Below are positions 34,407 to 46,879 of a stretch of DNA of 64,000 bases, one piece after another. This DNA is from Oegoconia quadripuncta (taxonomy: Eukaryota > Arthropoda > Insecta > Lepidoptera > Autostichidae): assembly GCA_949316235.1 (NCBI GenBank), contig OX438751.1:5542413-5606412 (forward strand), written 5' to 3'. Numbering within the stretch: the first letter of the stretch is position 1; each line of letters starts with the position of its first letter. The notes below the pieces were generated by a model that saw only the letters and a list, made by a program, of their open reading frames with translations, did no database searches and was not told the origin of the DNA. The translations under genes were made by a program, and so were the position numbers.

Positions 34407-34435
34407 TGTTATTAGCTTCAGTGGCTTTATTAAAA

Positions 34436-34680
34436 ACTAGCTTTCTGCCGGCGACTACGTCTGCTTTGATAAAAATACCTGGCTATATGGGTTCCGTACC
34501 CTTTGCAAATGATAATCTTTAACAAGGGTTACGTTTTTATAATCTACGGTCACAGTCTTCACTTCTTCTTCTTAACACACTTCTTATTTAACTTCTTACT
34601 TAACACACTTAACAGTTTTCACTTAACATCAGGTGTAATTGAGGTCAAGTACGAAACCGTCGTGCATATAAAAAAAAACA
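34436..34680 (+). mobile_element. Two repeat fragments
   Basis: 34436-34505 is an ACTAGCTTTCTGCCGGCGAC fragment of the 1930-type repeat. 34588-34680 is a family B tail (ttttcacttaacatcaggtg ... gtcgtgcatataaaaaaaaa). Confidence 0.55.
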
Positions 34681-35244
34681 GTCCACAGAAATTGTTTATT
34701 GTAAATTTTAATTAGCCCAAATATTAAATTTAAAAAAAATAATATGTGAAAACTGTATCAAAACCTATAACCCTATGTCTCCGTGATTAAGCATTCAGAC
34801 AAATAAACAATTTATAATTTTATTATTGTTATTATCGTTTGGTCAATTTTATTGGTTATTTCTTCATCCTGCTATCAATTAATGTAAGTATTGGATTATG
34901 TGAACAGAAGATCCAATACTCATGGTCTGCTGGCTCTGAAAATTTTTGCCATATTTTATGAAGTTCCTAAAAGCATTTTGCGCTGGGAGCCTCTGCAGGT
35001 CCTATGGGTCCATGAGAGTCACAATCGTTTAGTCATCTTCCTCAGTTCTGTAGATGTATAGATATCGTAAATTCGTCGGCCAATGCTAAAAATTGACAAC
35101 CAATCAATCATTCATTATCAAGAGATCTTAGTTGAAATGTTGTTGTATTCCACCCGCGTTCAGACGTGTCAATCTGACGAGTTATTATTGCCGTGTTATT
35201 TCCGATACTTAAAAGAATTTAACTAACCTATGTCTTGCGATGGT

Positions 35245-35425
35245 TATTGTAAAAGGCGACTAAGGGACTTTACACCAAACTCACCACCTGCTGCTCTCTG
35301 TATATGTCATAAGGTGAAGCGTGGATGTTGCTTCAAGCATTAAACTTTTATTTTTTGGAATCAAAAATGGACATCTTTGACCACCACATTTGGGATAAAG
35401 GTCGTGACGTTATTTAGTTACAGTA
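35245..35425 (+). mobile_element. Family D repeat
   Basis: Taaaaggcgactaagggact, gtggatgttgcttcaagc, ttaaacttttattttttgga and cacatttgggataaaggtcg, then gtgacgtta. It is missing the far 5' head. Confidence 0.8.
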
Positions 35426-35689
35426 AAAATATGTTTCGATCAGCCATTTAGTCAAAATTATCGTTCTTGATCTCAGAATCGAAAGATCGATCGAAAGATG
35501 TGATCAGATAGATTATTATAAAATTCTGCTTATGTTTGGCACTTTCATGTTTGGTAAATTAAACAATTTGATCTAATATGACATTAACTTGGGGCAATTT
35601 AACAATGCAGGGTTAATTTTAATATAAATGTAATGGTGATGGAATGAAAATCCTCTCAATGTTCTCGATTCTTCTATATCTATATATTG

Positions 35690-35965
35690 GTGAATATAGG
35701 CCCTTCAAAGATTTCCAGGGTGATCGGTTGAAAGCCAGCGATTTCCCGTAACCTTTATTAGGTCATCCGTCTATCGTGCTGGTGTGATCTCCACTCTAGG
35801 AATTAATGCCTTCAATAACCTTGTCCTCAGCCATTTCAACTTACTAATCCGCTGGACTACGAAGGTGACTTGTTTTTCTACAGATTTCCTCGTTCCTGAT
35901 TCGATCTTGTAGTGAAACGCTGATGCTCATAACTTGTGTGACCTTGAGCTTTCTCATGAGGTGTT
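35690..35965 (-). pseudogene. LINE reverse transcriptase C-terminal fragment
   Basis: On the minus strand, pieces read QDRIRNEEICRKT, SKLKW and TDDLIKVTGNRWLSTDHPGN, in different frames and with stops. The order (RIRNEEI, then a Lys-Trp box, then DDL-x-K-x-x-GN-x-W) is the standard end of insect endonuclease/reverse transcriptase LINEs. Upstream parts are absent. It is inactive. Confidence 0.75.
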
Positions 35966-36699
35966 TTTTTATTTTTTTTTTATTTTATGCATTGCATTCC
36001 GAGACCATGTTTCCAGTACCTTAAGTCATTACACACAATGATTATTTAGTATTCAGGTATGTGGGTGGGAAGAAGTTCAATTGTTGTAAAATTGTCTCCT
36101 ATTCAATCTCAAGATGTAGTTATCTGTTCTCATAGAAAATATTTTTATTTTGTTTAAATATTTCTATTTAAATCTATATTTGTCTGGTTCTTTATTGAAT
36201 TCGTTGTAACAACAAACTGGTAAATATATTTTTTAAAGGTCATTGGACAGTAAATCCTAGTAAGATTAAAATTTTGGTGTTTGTCATAGGCTTTTTATTA
36301 GCAATTTTTTTGCAATTGTCACCGAAGTGATGAGGTATTTTTTGTTCTGAAAGTATATTTCTACTCTAGTGAGTAGTACTGTGAATTCTAAAACTGCTCA
36401 CAACCTTCAGCTCCATCTTACGAATTTACTTCGGGTTGTCTGAAATTGTTTTTATACAGTCTATGTGAAAATTAATTTCTGTTCAGCTAATACCTATGCA
36501 ATTGGTACCTCCATTTAGTGAATGGGTTTGAAGATAGTATATTTGGCATGACGATGCAAAAAAAGAAGATACCCATTTTGTTCTTTCTACAATTTTCTTT
36601 TTAGTCGCTTAAGATCATCACTTACACCTATGTAACACAGGAAGCGATGATACAATTGGCATTGTCAGCGGCAATTTAGCAATGGCCCGCTGCCGGACG

Positions 36700-37380
36700 G
36701 CGGTCATTGATTCTTAAACCGCTCAGTGGCGCCACTCGGGTCGCTTTTTGTTTTTAACTATATCATGCACTAGTGAATCAGCTGGACTATCTTTGGATTT
36801 AGCGCAATTACTTAATGGTTTGGTGATGTGTGTTTCTATTTTTGTAGAAGGTTTACTTAACGGTTTGTTCTTTGTAAAAATACTTTTTGTTTGTAGTGCA
36901 TGCATGTGTACTTTTCTAAATATTATCATTGCCTTTATTGATTTGAGATCTTAGTTATTACTTGTTCATTAGTTGCTAACTATTCTAATAATAGTAATAT
37001 TTTTGTATAGTTATTTAATACATAATCTTTAGATAAATCTAAATAACAAATACTAACAACTCGCTTCCGTCCACACACGACATTAGCATTTGGTTCGTCA
37101 TCCTGGCGCCACCGAATCGCTCTCTTCCTTTGGGACGTGGCACTGATTGTCCTTGCGTCTTATCGACCTTATCCTGTTTTATGTCTGGCTGTACATCCTC
37201 CCTGTATACATACACTCGCCAGCAAAGATATTTGTCTACCCAGTGATTTACCTGTTAGATCAAATTTAAATTTAATTACTTCAAACATTGATGTTAGTGA
37301 AATAAAAATTGCTGAGGCCAATTTCATGTGCGTGAGTGTATATTATGTTTTCGTTCACGATGATGAACATTTTAATCGTT
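36700..37380. other. Unclassified, GC-mixed stretch
   Basis: TGGCGCCAC occurs at 36727 (shifted by one flanking base) and near 37105, each followed by a similar TCGCT context. It might be two primer-binding-like sites of a lost LTR element, but no LTR pair was found. Open frames of about 68-81 codons lack domains. Confidence 0.2.
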
Positions 37381-38289
37381 AATCAGTGAATCAAAGTATT
37401 AATTGCATTGATTGATTAGTAGTTATCTGAAATTATCGTGTAATCAATCATGAAATTCCCAAATTCTTAATGAGTCTTTGGTGTTTGTTACTCAATATAC
37501 TTACGTGTAACTATATACTTATATAAGTGTATTTGTGTAATAAATTGTAGTATTTATTCCGGTAGTAGCGTGTGGTTTGTGGTGCAATAGAGCCAACCCA
37601 TTATCTGCCATGAGTGTCGTATGGTGGCTAAGGGTACGAAGGATTCTTTTGACACTATAGAAAGCTCTGAAAGTCAGCAATAGCCCACCCGCTTGTCTCG
37701 TGTTGTGAATAACGCAAGCCGCCTTTGATATAAAAAAAGACCTGCTATTATTTACGCAACAATCATTCCACTATGATCTAATAAATAGTGTTCAATAATT
37801 TCCGTTTAAGCTAGCAATAGTACATATGACTATTAATTTGCATAATCTAGAAATGTAAAGAATTAAATATAAAGTTGATAATTTTGCAATCGCTGCCAGT
37901 TATTACTTTCCTAATTAATGGAACATAATTATAGTGATACTTACTGTGACATGTTCTGGTATTAGTCAGATATCAATTGCCCCTAATGTTATATATAGGT
38001 AAGTATCACAATTGACTATTTTTATAAATTCGTTGGTACTTCTTACATAAGTTGATTTATCCAAAAGTAAAAATGGATCCATTTAACATGTCAGTATTAT
38101 ATCAAAACATACACAGTATTACACGCAATAGTAACCGATAAACGTATTACATGTAATTTATCTTTTAACATCAGCAATCTGTGATTAATGATTACCTTAA
38201 TACATTTGCTTCGATAAAATTACACTATCTCCTATTAATCGTATTATTTGCTTTTGGTTCACGCTTTTTAATTATTTGTCTATTCTACA

Positions 38290-38840
38290 TACATACATAC
38301 ATAATGTCACGCCTGTTTCCCGTTGGGGTAGGCAGAGGCCACAGACTTCCACTTGCTACGATCCTGACACACCTCTTCTGCTTCCTTCACTCTCATAAGG
38401 TTGTTCATACATGCTCGTCGGTTTAGGGTACTCTTGACTTGGCCTTTCTTTAAGACGTCCCCGATTTGATCATGGTACGTTCGCCGTGGTCTTCCCCTAC
38501 CAACACTACCATCCACATTCGCTTTGTATATCTCTTTCGTAAGTCTTCTTTCATTCATCCTCTCCACATGTCCAAACCATCTCAGCATACCTTTTTCAAT
38601 CTTTGTCACTACATCTTCATTCACACTGCTTAACTCCCTAATTACACTATTTCTGATTCTATCTTCAGAGTCACCCCATTCATACTTCTCAATGATCTCA
38701 TTTCCACTGCATTTATTCTACTTTCATTCTTCTTTTGCCATACCCAGCATTCACTCCCGTAAGTCAGTGTTGGAACCAGCACCCCGCCATGAACAGCCAG
38801 ACGAGCTTTTTTGGACACATTCTGGCTCCTCATAAAATTC
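38290..38840 (-). pseudogene. LINE reverse transcriptase 3' fragment with TATG tail
   Basis: The minus strand encodes KARLAVHGGVLVPTLTYGSE and VWQKKNESR. After a one-base frameshift near 38683 it encodes [39 protein letters not shown] and [13 protein letters not shown], ending SAYPNGKQA and a stop. LTYGSECW and RWFGHVERM are hallmarks of the C-terminal part of insect LINE reverse transcriptases. The 3' end, on the minus strand, is gcgtgacattatgtatgtat. It is a relic with one frame break, so not ancient. Its tail matches family D. Confidence 0.85.
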
Positions 38841-39475
38841 TCTATAAACTCCTATTCTCTTATTAAGAAATAGGGTACCTATATCACATCGTGTTACTCC
38901 TCTACTATAACCTCGCCTATATTACGTTTTATAATTACTAACGACAATTACAACAAAGCAAGAGCTTCCGCCTGCAAAACTGGTATTTCGTTCTTTGAGT
39001 CTCAAAGTGATAATAATAACTTCTCTTTAACCCTTGTATTTTAAGTCAATCGACCTTGAGATTAGAGATATCATATGCAGAAATTAAGCAAGTTGCTTGC
39101 TCATTTGTTCTAACAGGATAGAAATAAATCAGGGTACAGTGACGAACGTCCCATGAATGAATTCACGCGCTGCGAAAGTGATCAGATGCCCTACATCCGA
39201 GGGCACGAAGCGAGTAAATCAAGACTGACCACTTTATTGATAATACAAACATGCAATTGAACAATTTAACTGGGTCTTTGAAGCACATTTGTGATGAATT
39301 GCTCTCAACACTTCAAATAATATTACAATTCATAACTGCACTGCAAGAATTGAACAATACGAGTAAATAATAAAATACCACAGTGGTACGTAATCTAAGC
39401 AATGTTTTGCAACTTACCGGAAATAAAACAAAGAAAAATTGCTGACATTGGCTGCCAATAACGCATTCTATTTAA

Positions 39476-39722
39476 TAAATAAATAAATAAATAAATAAAT
39501 AAAACTATAGCAACTATAGGCCTGTGTTGTGGATACCAGATAGTTGATATACTACATAAATACATTTTTTTTTTGTAAATAAATACTTATTATAAATGAA
39601 AACATCCATAACTTGGGCACACATGTCCATCATACAAACATATGCCCCTAGCGGGATTCGAACCCGCGACCATTTGGTATAGTGGTCAGAGTTTCTAACC
39701 ACTACACCAAACAGGTCGTCGT
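39476..39722 (-). mobile_element. Family A SINE
   Basis: AAAT repeats at the tail, then a shortened body, B box gcgggattcgaacccgcgac and A box ctaaccactacaccaaacag. The body lacks the cagcgccatctag part, so it is internally deleted. Confidence 0.88.
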
Positions 39723-40851
39723 CTATTTGTGGCGACTATTTTGTCTATCCACTGACTATTTGTGTTAATTTAAACTATCTTCTTAATATGTTGGTGTAGG
39801 TTTGTAATTATTTCAATATCACTGGCAACACAGGTAAATGGTATTTTAACAGTATCATTCCATTTATATATTTTCAATTGTATCATTCCATTCAAAGTCA
39901 AAGTCAAATAAAGTGATTGGATTCAAGTTTAATGATATCCTGTGGACGATGTTTACTTTTAGTTGAGTTGTGAAGTTTTCATGAAGATTGATGAACGTTT
40001 AAGCATGCTTCTTAGGTATCAAGTTACTGTTTGATTCATGTGTTTATATGTTATCACTGTTGCGCTACATTTTGTTTTTCACTTGCTCAGTATTAAGATT
40101 CCTTCCTAACAAACATTATTTTTATAAAACTAACGGTACCTGCAATGATTGCGTGGATTCATGTATTCAGATACGGTCATATACCACTATTTGTTGAATA
40201 ATTTTTGTAAAATGAATGGGTTCTTTGTTACAAAGAATAACCGTACTTTTTAGTATAATCAAGACTGGCTTTTGCTTCCTTTATAAATCTCCCCACATAA
40301 ATAACCTATCCAAACAATTCATAGACATGGGCATGGACATCTATGAGTCAGATTATAATTGTTGCGTGAGACAAATGAGGAAGTGTCCTACTAACACTCT
40401 GAATGAACTTTACTCTCATAGTGAAGCTATATTTTACATTAATTTCTTTTAATATAGTCATATCTAGTGCCTTTGCCGCATGACTTTCGGCAACCTATTT
40501 CTTTCCGTAGGTATTGAAAAGTGATTGTGTTATTTCTAGCAAGCATTACAGCTTGAAAGCAGTGTATTACTGCGGATTTCTAAAAAATCTCTGCTTGTTC
40601 ACAGTGGCAATAGGGCAAATTATCTGATTAACAGTTTGTAACACATGAATCGCAGGTTGGAACGGACTTATTTAGCAGATTGTTTATGCCGTTCGCTTTT
40701 ATGTCAATAATTTTATCAATATCAAATTCAATGTTCCAGATTTTGCATTATAGAGGAAAGTAGTTATTTATCGTTTCCATCTCAATGATTTTAACTATAA
40801 TATGTTCATTGTGATTATTATTCACACTTATATAAATAAAAATTTTCACAG

Positions 40852-40980
40852 GTGTGTCAGCTAGCGAGGCTCTAAGAAGTGGATTATGTCAGTCGCTGTG
40901 GGGTGCATCTGCTAGTCGCTCAGAGCCGCGGATTGCGTCTCCTCCACCGGTGCAAAGTCATGACACCTACCATATTAGAG
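40852..40980 (+). CDS. sens-2: GFI1/Senseless-family zinc-finger factor, exon 2
   Basis: Codons 47-89 plus one base, entered in phase 1 and left in phase 1. The acceptor ttttcacag|GTGTGTCAG joins the single G of exon 1 to give Gly-Val-Ser-Ala-Ser-Glu. The donor is TTAGAG|GTAAGA. The encoded piece is Ser/Ala/Pro-rich with SEPRIASPPPVQSHDTYHIR. It has no known domain and is probably disordered. It matches the composition of the N-terminal half of the family. Because 129 bases are divisible by three with equal phases at both ends, the exon could be skipped without a frame change. Confidence 0.7.
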
Positions 40981-42589
40981 GTAAGACATTACATTTTGTG
41001 AAAATATTGTTCATAGTTTTTTGCGTCAGTGCATGTTCTTTCCGCCTACAAAAAATCCGTTTATCAACAGCCCACACAAGTCCAATTCGAGGCAAAAGCC
41101 TCTCCCAATGCCTATTTGAATAGATATTATGAATGGATTTTCTCATATCGTTGTTGGATTTTTTGAAAGTGTCAACACCAATGATCTCAGTAAATATTTT
41201 TTACATTTTTAAAATATTATTCAAATCTATAAGAACATTACAACTCTAGGATGTTTAGTCGCTAAATAGTATTCATATTTTTACTTATACATATGTATCT
41301 TTTATGGTCATACCGAGCATATCACTCGTATGTCGAAAGCGAATCAGGTTTCAGTAGTTACTACGAGTATATAACCCCTGACGTAGTGAATAGACGACCT
41401 GCAGCACATGCTGCTACATAGCTGGCTTTGCTGCATGCCGGAGGTATAAGCCAAGCCAAACAAAAATCTTAGTGTGAGCCATGGCCAATGATTAATGACA
41501 GCTTGAAACGGTAGAGATGAATGTTGACGACCTACTTACTAGCCAAAACAACAAATTTTATGACTACCACTAGTGTTATCAGTAACTAAAACTTATCTGT
41601 CGCGGTCTTTGTGTCCTTTAGTAATGTAATTCGACAATCAGAATTCTGATTTCCAAGTATTCTTTGTTTAACATTACATTTAAGTTCACGTCAGATAACG
41701 CCCCCATAAAATTGACAGGCACGCTACGAAGCATGAGAAGGTTTAGAACTCGATACATAAATATATTCGTATATACAGTCATACTAGAGTCATGTTATAA
41801 AAAAATAAATATTTATCAAAAAACGATATAAATTGCTTAAGTTCATGATATTTCTTTTACATCAATAAATACTTAGACTATCTTTACTATATTTGTCACG
41901 TTGTTTTAGTTACAAAAGTGTTCGATTGAATAAATCTGAATGTATAAAAGAGATTTCCTTTTATAACAATAATTTAAATTACTACTAATTCTTCTAACTT
42001 GATAAAATAAATGTAAAATATGAAGTTTTCCACTTCTTCCTAATTCCGATTAGAACCAGATATGTCATTTCAGTATTCTTGTGATTTATTTCATGCGATA
42101 TAGATTTCGCAGGCCCTTTTAGTAATTATAGTTGTTATCTCAACTTACTCGTACATACCTAGAACTATATCGGTGTCAATTCTGACGACATAAAGTAAAA
42201 GTAATGTTAATATGGTGCCATCTATGTTATCCTACAATAATAACCACTGATAATACCACATTATAATTATCATGGTTTAGAAAAGTGTCATCATTTAGCC
42301 TCATTGTCCATGTAACTAAATTAGAGGTAGGTATGATATAAAGAAACAGTCCATCATAAATTTCCGGGTCAAAGACTCACTTTCCGTTATGAAAATTTTC
42401 GTAACGCATCTGAATTCAATATTTAATAATACAAAAAGTTTAATGATAATCAAAAAGGCAGAAGTTAGATATCACCGAAAGTTATAAAACAGATATTATA
42501 AAGAAAAACACTTCTAACTAGTGATATAAACATAAAAATATGTCATAGTATAATAAAGGATTAACCTAAAAAGTGGAGCAGTACCCAAG

Positions 42590-42910
42590 ACGTTTATGGT
42601 GTTACCTCGCTGGAAAGCAATTCTTCCTTTCGGTAAGGTAAAAGCCAGTTTTTGGGCTAACAGTTACAACCACAAGTCTCCTTGCGAACTTGCGAAGAAA
42701 TCTTGGACCTGAGGCCTCAGGGTCCAAGAGTTACGTCGCGAAAAGGAACAAAAACAAAAGTGAATTGGGCGCTGGTACTCTTATACTTTAGGCCCTTACT
42801 TTTTCCTGCGGTCTCTTCTACCGCGCCGACTCTAACGGCGGTTGAAGAAATATAGAAAAGAAACAAAGTGTAGATGCAGTGGCTTCTTATACAAAGGCCC
42901 TACTTTATTT
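42590..42910. other. Unclassified block with palindrome and internal repeat
   Basis: CTTGGACC-TGAGG at 42702-42714 faces CCTCA-G-GGTCCAAG (42715-42728), a 13-bp mirror with one extra G. Two segments, from 42770 (gcgctggtactcttatactt, taggcccttactttttcc) and 42878 (gcagtggcttcttatacaaa, ggccctactttatttcc), are imperfect direct repeats. It may be an unlisted element or structured unique DNA. Confidence 0.35.
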
Positions 42911-43599
42911 CCGAGACATCAAAGCTTGTCCATTTTGTGATAAGATGGCGGAATCAAATAAACCAAATCCGCCAATAGAACTACTGAAACACAGCAATTT
43001 CCCCACCTCCTCAATACCACTGCTGTTCAATAAAACCCTATCAACAAGTGTGGCATAACAGAATTCCAATAACGTCGCTTACCACCAAATCCCACGGCTT
43101 CAGATTTGGGCCTGACATATCTTATCGGAGGCCGTCAGCGCCTATCTCTGGCAAAATTACGTTTGTTTTATGGCTTTGATTTGCCGGCGGCAGTCACAAA
43201 GGTGACGATATCGTATCTATCGACAGTTTAAACGTTCGTGTTATGGTGGTTGTAATTTTTTGTATCGAACACGAATTTCGATATCACTGATAACGGTATG
43301 GTTGGCATAGTCATTTGCGGTATTAAAGGATTGAAATCTAGCTACGTAAATTGTACCTACTTTTGGGATTATTTGATTACCTATACGTCGCAATACGTAT
43401 GTGTTTTTCTTCACACCAACATCACGCCTTTCACTTATACTTTAAAGAAACTAACATGAATAGGCTTGGTAATTCGCGCTTCTAAAAATTGTACAATATA
43501 ATACAAAAAACCCTTTATTGTACAACATAATTTACAATAAATTTTTATTATTATATTTTTACTTAATTGATAAAAAATGCGATAAAGATCATGAATTTT

Positions 43600-43985
43600 C
43601 TCGTGCAGCTTCTTTTCCCACAGATGATTTTCCTTACCGAAGCGTATTCTCCCACTGCACCGTGCTCCGTCGCGTAGCGCGGGATCGCAGATTTTAAGCG
43701 GTGGCGCGTCGCGCGCGCAGATTCTGCTTACCGGCGCAGAGGCGCGGGGCGCTCCGCGGGGTATAACACACTAGCTCCGCAGTGCCGCTCGAATGCGTTA
43801 AGGACGCTACTACAATGGATCTAGACGTGGATAGATTTATATTTACAACGCCGCGCCGCTCCGCGCGGAGACGCCGAACAAACCGCGCGATGAAGCAGAT
43901 CTGCTCCTCCGTTGCCGCACGCGGAATCTGCCGCTCCGCGCTACGCGGCGGGACGCGTTGCCAGTGTGTGAGGCGCCTAACCGAC
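43600..43985. mobile_element. CpG-rich inverted repeat, probable fold-back element
   Basis: The left arm from about 43670 (gtcgcgtagcgcgggatcgc, agattttaagcggtggcg) mirrors the right arm down from about 43950 (on the minus strand cgccgcgtagcgcggagcgg, cagattccgcgtgcgg) over roughly 100 bases with many changes. GC content is far above the rest of the window. The lead-in gcagcttcttttcccacaga and ttaccgaagcg recurs near 3776 and 63160. Open frames on both strands arise from the GC content and are not called. Confidence 0.55.
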
Positions 43986-44924
43986 AAATATACAAGCCCA
44001 ATGACTTCGAAATGTCATTTGAAGTTTAAAAAATTTTAGATAAGTCATTCAAAAACATTTGATGAGATAGAATTGTTCATGGATAAAGAAATACTATAAA
44101 AAAATTGTGTAGATTTACGCGCAAAGTCGCGATTCATGTCTAGATAACACCTAATTACTTGACTTGATTAGCGCCAAGGTAACTATATTTACACCTTTGT
44201 ACAAATTGTGTTTGCAGTGATTTATTTGTATTACATCTTTGTCTCGTTTACAAGAGTTTTGTTTACTTTTATTTGTATCTTATCTTATCTTCCTTTTGTT
44301 GCGCTCTTCCAGAATCACAATCTAACCTGGACCGTTCTAGAAGACATTTGTATTCACAAAGTTACCTGTAGTCTCCGCTACATTTACATCAATGTCTATA
44401 GTATTATTTTTAAATTACTACATAGAACTTAACCGGGAAAAACCTATCATTAAAAGAGACTACTTTTGTTCTATAATCTTTTGTTACTCTCATTTTTTTT
44501 TCAACTCTTCCATACAAAGGTTACAGAGCGGCCGTATAGAAAATGACTGAATATAGTATTTAGGTTTATCTGATTTAAAAATAACCATGTAGATACTCGC
44601 TGTTGTTATAGATTTATCATGTGATTCCCTCAAAAAGTATAGCACCATATTTTCACTTGGGTTTCTTAAAATACAAAAAAATGTTTAATTCTCACCAAGT
44701 TGTTGTAAAATAACATGTATGTATTGGTATAAATTGTATGGATATATTTTATTTGTTCAGATTATTTAGTAATTATTGTTTCTCGTCACATATAGTGCTT
44801 ATTAATGTTTTGCATACCTATAAGATAACACTTTTTGATTTCAATATGCTGAACTTTCAGATGTACTTAAGAATTAAGAAATTATTTGTGCTAACCCACT
44901 TAAATACTTGTATTGAATTCCGTG

Positions 44925-45432
44925 ATGATAGGTTTGCCTGGAAGAGATCGCTGTTAGCGATAAGGCCGCCTAATTTGTAGTTTCTATAAGATATTTAAAT
45001 GTACCTTCCTTATTCAAACAATAAAGCGTATTTGATTGTAAATACAAGTTGTTAAAAGCGTGGTTAACAGAACTTAAAACTATGAGAGTCAGACCACAAT
45101 AGTCATACGCTTAGCAATGGTCTCAACTCTAGGCAAGTCGGTGTTGGGGCGCCGTTAAAAGGCGATTAAATAATTAATTGTGATCATCACAACATAGCAT
45201 AGACTATTGAAAGGTATTCAGTTTTTGTTTAGTTATACGACGGAATGTTTAATTTGTCTAATTATTATTATGTACATTTGAGGAATAAACGTTACTTACA
45301 AGTAATACTTATTGAAAGGTGCAGCATCATCAGAGTACAGTTTCCAAATGCCTTAGCTATCAAATTCGATATTTCAAAAAACAACAGTAACTTTCGCTTC
45401 TGAAAACGTCACCGATAGATTAGACACCGACA

Positions 45433-45474
<42 letters not shown>

Positions 45475-46030
45475 TTTGGAAGACCAACAGCATTTGTTTT
45501 TAGCCAGCCAATTACAGGTCCTCACTGATAATAACAAATTAGCATTATAATATCCAGTACAGCACTATGGTGACTTACGTGTAGGGTATAAACAACGTTA
45601 CTTGATCTAGTAGGTAGGTAGGATTAAGGTAGGTATTGTATTTTAACTAAGTAGTAACTAGTACATTACTTTTTCTTGGTATTTTGTTAATAGTATATTT
45701 GTATGGTACATTAAAAATCTATCTGTGTCGCCTTTAGAAACATTGTTTAGACAAACCTGTTGTGCCATATTTTCGTTGTTATAAATATTGTTGCTGTTGT
45801 CAAAACAACACTTGCAAAAAAATTGCGACTGTGCAGTCAAGCGTAGTAGTTCAGTATCGAACGATTAGTGTAAGTACTTTTTATTTTAACACTTTATTGC
45901 ATATAAGTATACAAACATACATTGAACAAACATAGGACAGACATTACAATACACAAAAGGCGAGCTTATCTCTATAAGAGATTTCTTCCAGCAAACCCTC
46001 GGAAGGAAAAACCAATTTAAAGTTTTTTAT
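44925..46030. mobile_element. LINE 3' ends and simple repeat
   Basis: 44925-45045 (+): gcctggaagagatcgctgtt, agcgataaggccgcctaatt and caataaagcgtatttgattg. 45437-45477: TTTA repeats beside ggaagaccaacag. 45885-46030 (-): aacactttattgcatataag and ataagagatttcttccagca, the mirror of the same 3' UTR type. All are tails without coding. Confidence 0.6.
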
Positions 46031-46564
46031 TGCAGCAAAGAGCGATACTTAAAATATAGAACAAAGCATCACTGTTATAGGAACACAACTGACAAAAGCC
46101 AATACATACACAATTTAAAATACATGTTGATAAATACTTACGTATAATATACTAAAATTAAAAATATATTTCTAAGTAGGTATTGGATAGAAAAAAAAGA
46201 ACAGAACAATGATCCTGTTGGTGTATTATTATTATTATTATTTCCAATACATTTTAATTGATAATGAATGATACAATGGATCTTACGTTGAAATTAATGC
46301 TTGAAGTTCGACGGTACCATAACGTCCTTCTCTGCCGACTGTACTCAAGCCCTCTCCAAGTTGTAAATCCGATTTGGACATGTGTACCCGTGTAAGCAAA
46401 CATTAGTTTACCAGATAACGTTTTGTCGTTTCTCTGTTTGGGAGGTATGGATTGACGTAGTTGACGTCGTTGACGTAGTTCCAACGCTGATTATCCTCTC
46501 AAAATATTCTACCACTTTCCTAGGATATCTAAGATATAATGGACCTCGACGGCCATGGGTTTTC

Positions 46565-46775
46565 CGCTATGTTAAAAGACCAATCCGTTTCTTCCCGTGT
46601 CATACCTACACCAAAAACATTTATAAACTTGAACATTCAGCGGTAATCGGCACACGTGTATTTCTGCATATTTCGACAGGAAACCGTGGAAGCTGTTTCA
46701 AGCATTGAACTTTTAATTTTAGAAGCATCCATAACGCTGACCACCCCATTTAGGATAATGATCACGATATAAATA
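46565..46775 (+). mobile_element. Family D repeat, diverged
   Basis: Gaccaatccgtttcttcccg, gtgtatttctgcatatttcg, ggaagctgtttcaagcattg and ccatttaggataatgatcac follow family order. Confidence 0.7.
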
Positions 46776-46879
46776 AAAAATAAAAAAATTACTGTTTGTT
46801 ATATAGTTTTTTTTTTTTTTTTTTTTTTTTATATGAGAGATAGTAAAGGTACTTCAGCCATACCACATTCATATATATA

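Larger units (their letters stand above)
10750..40851 (+). other. Intron 1 (30.1 kb)
   Basis: Bounded by GTAAGT and ttttcacag. It contains the repeats and candidate elements listed separately. Between them the sequence is AT-rich with no supported exon. In particular 10750-11960, 22100-22530, 25800-27300, 29610-31470, 32000-34200 and 39725-40850 hold nothing I can name. The usual family pattern of regulatory DNA in long introns makes this the main place to look for enhancers. Confidence 0.7.

Noticed and set aside
38524..38835. + strand open frame of 103 codons
   Set aside because: It is the reverse of the LINE reverse transcriptase fragment on the minus strand.
43694..44039. Arg-rich open frames on both strands
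   Set aside because: They lie in the CpG-rich inverted repeat; overlapping frames on both strands are a composition effect.
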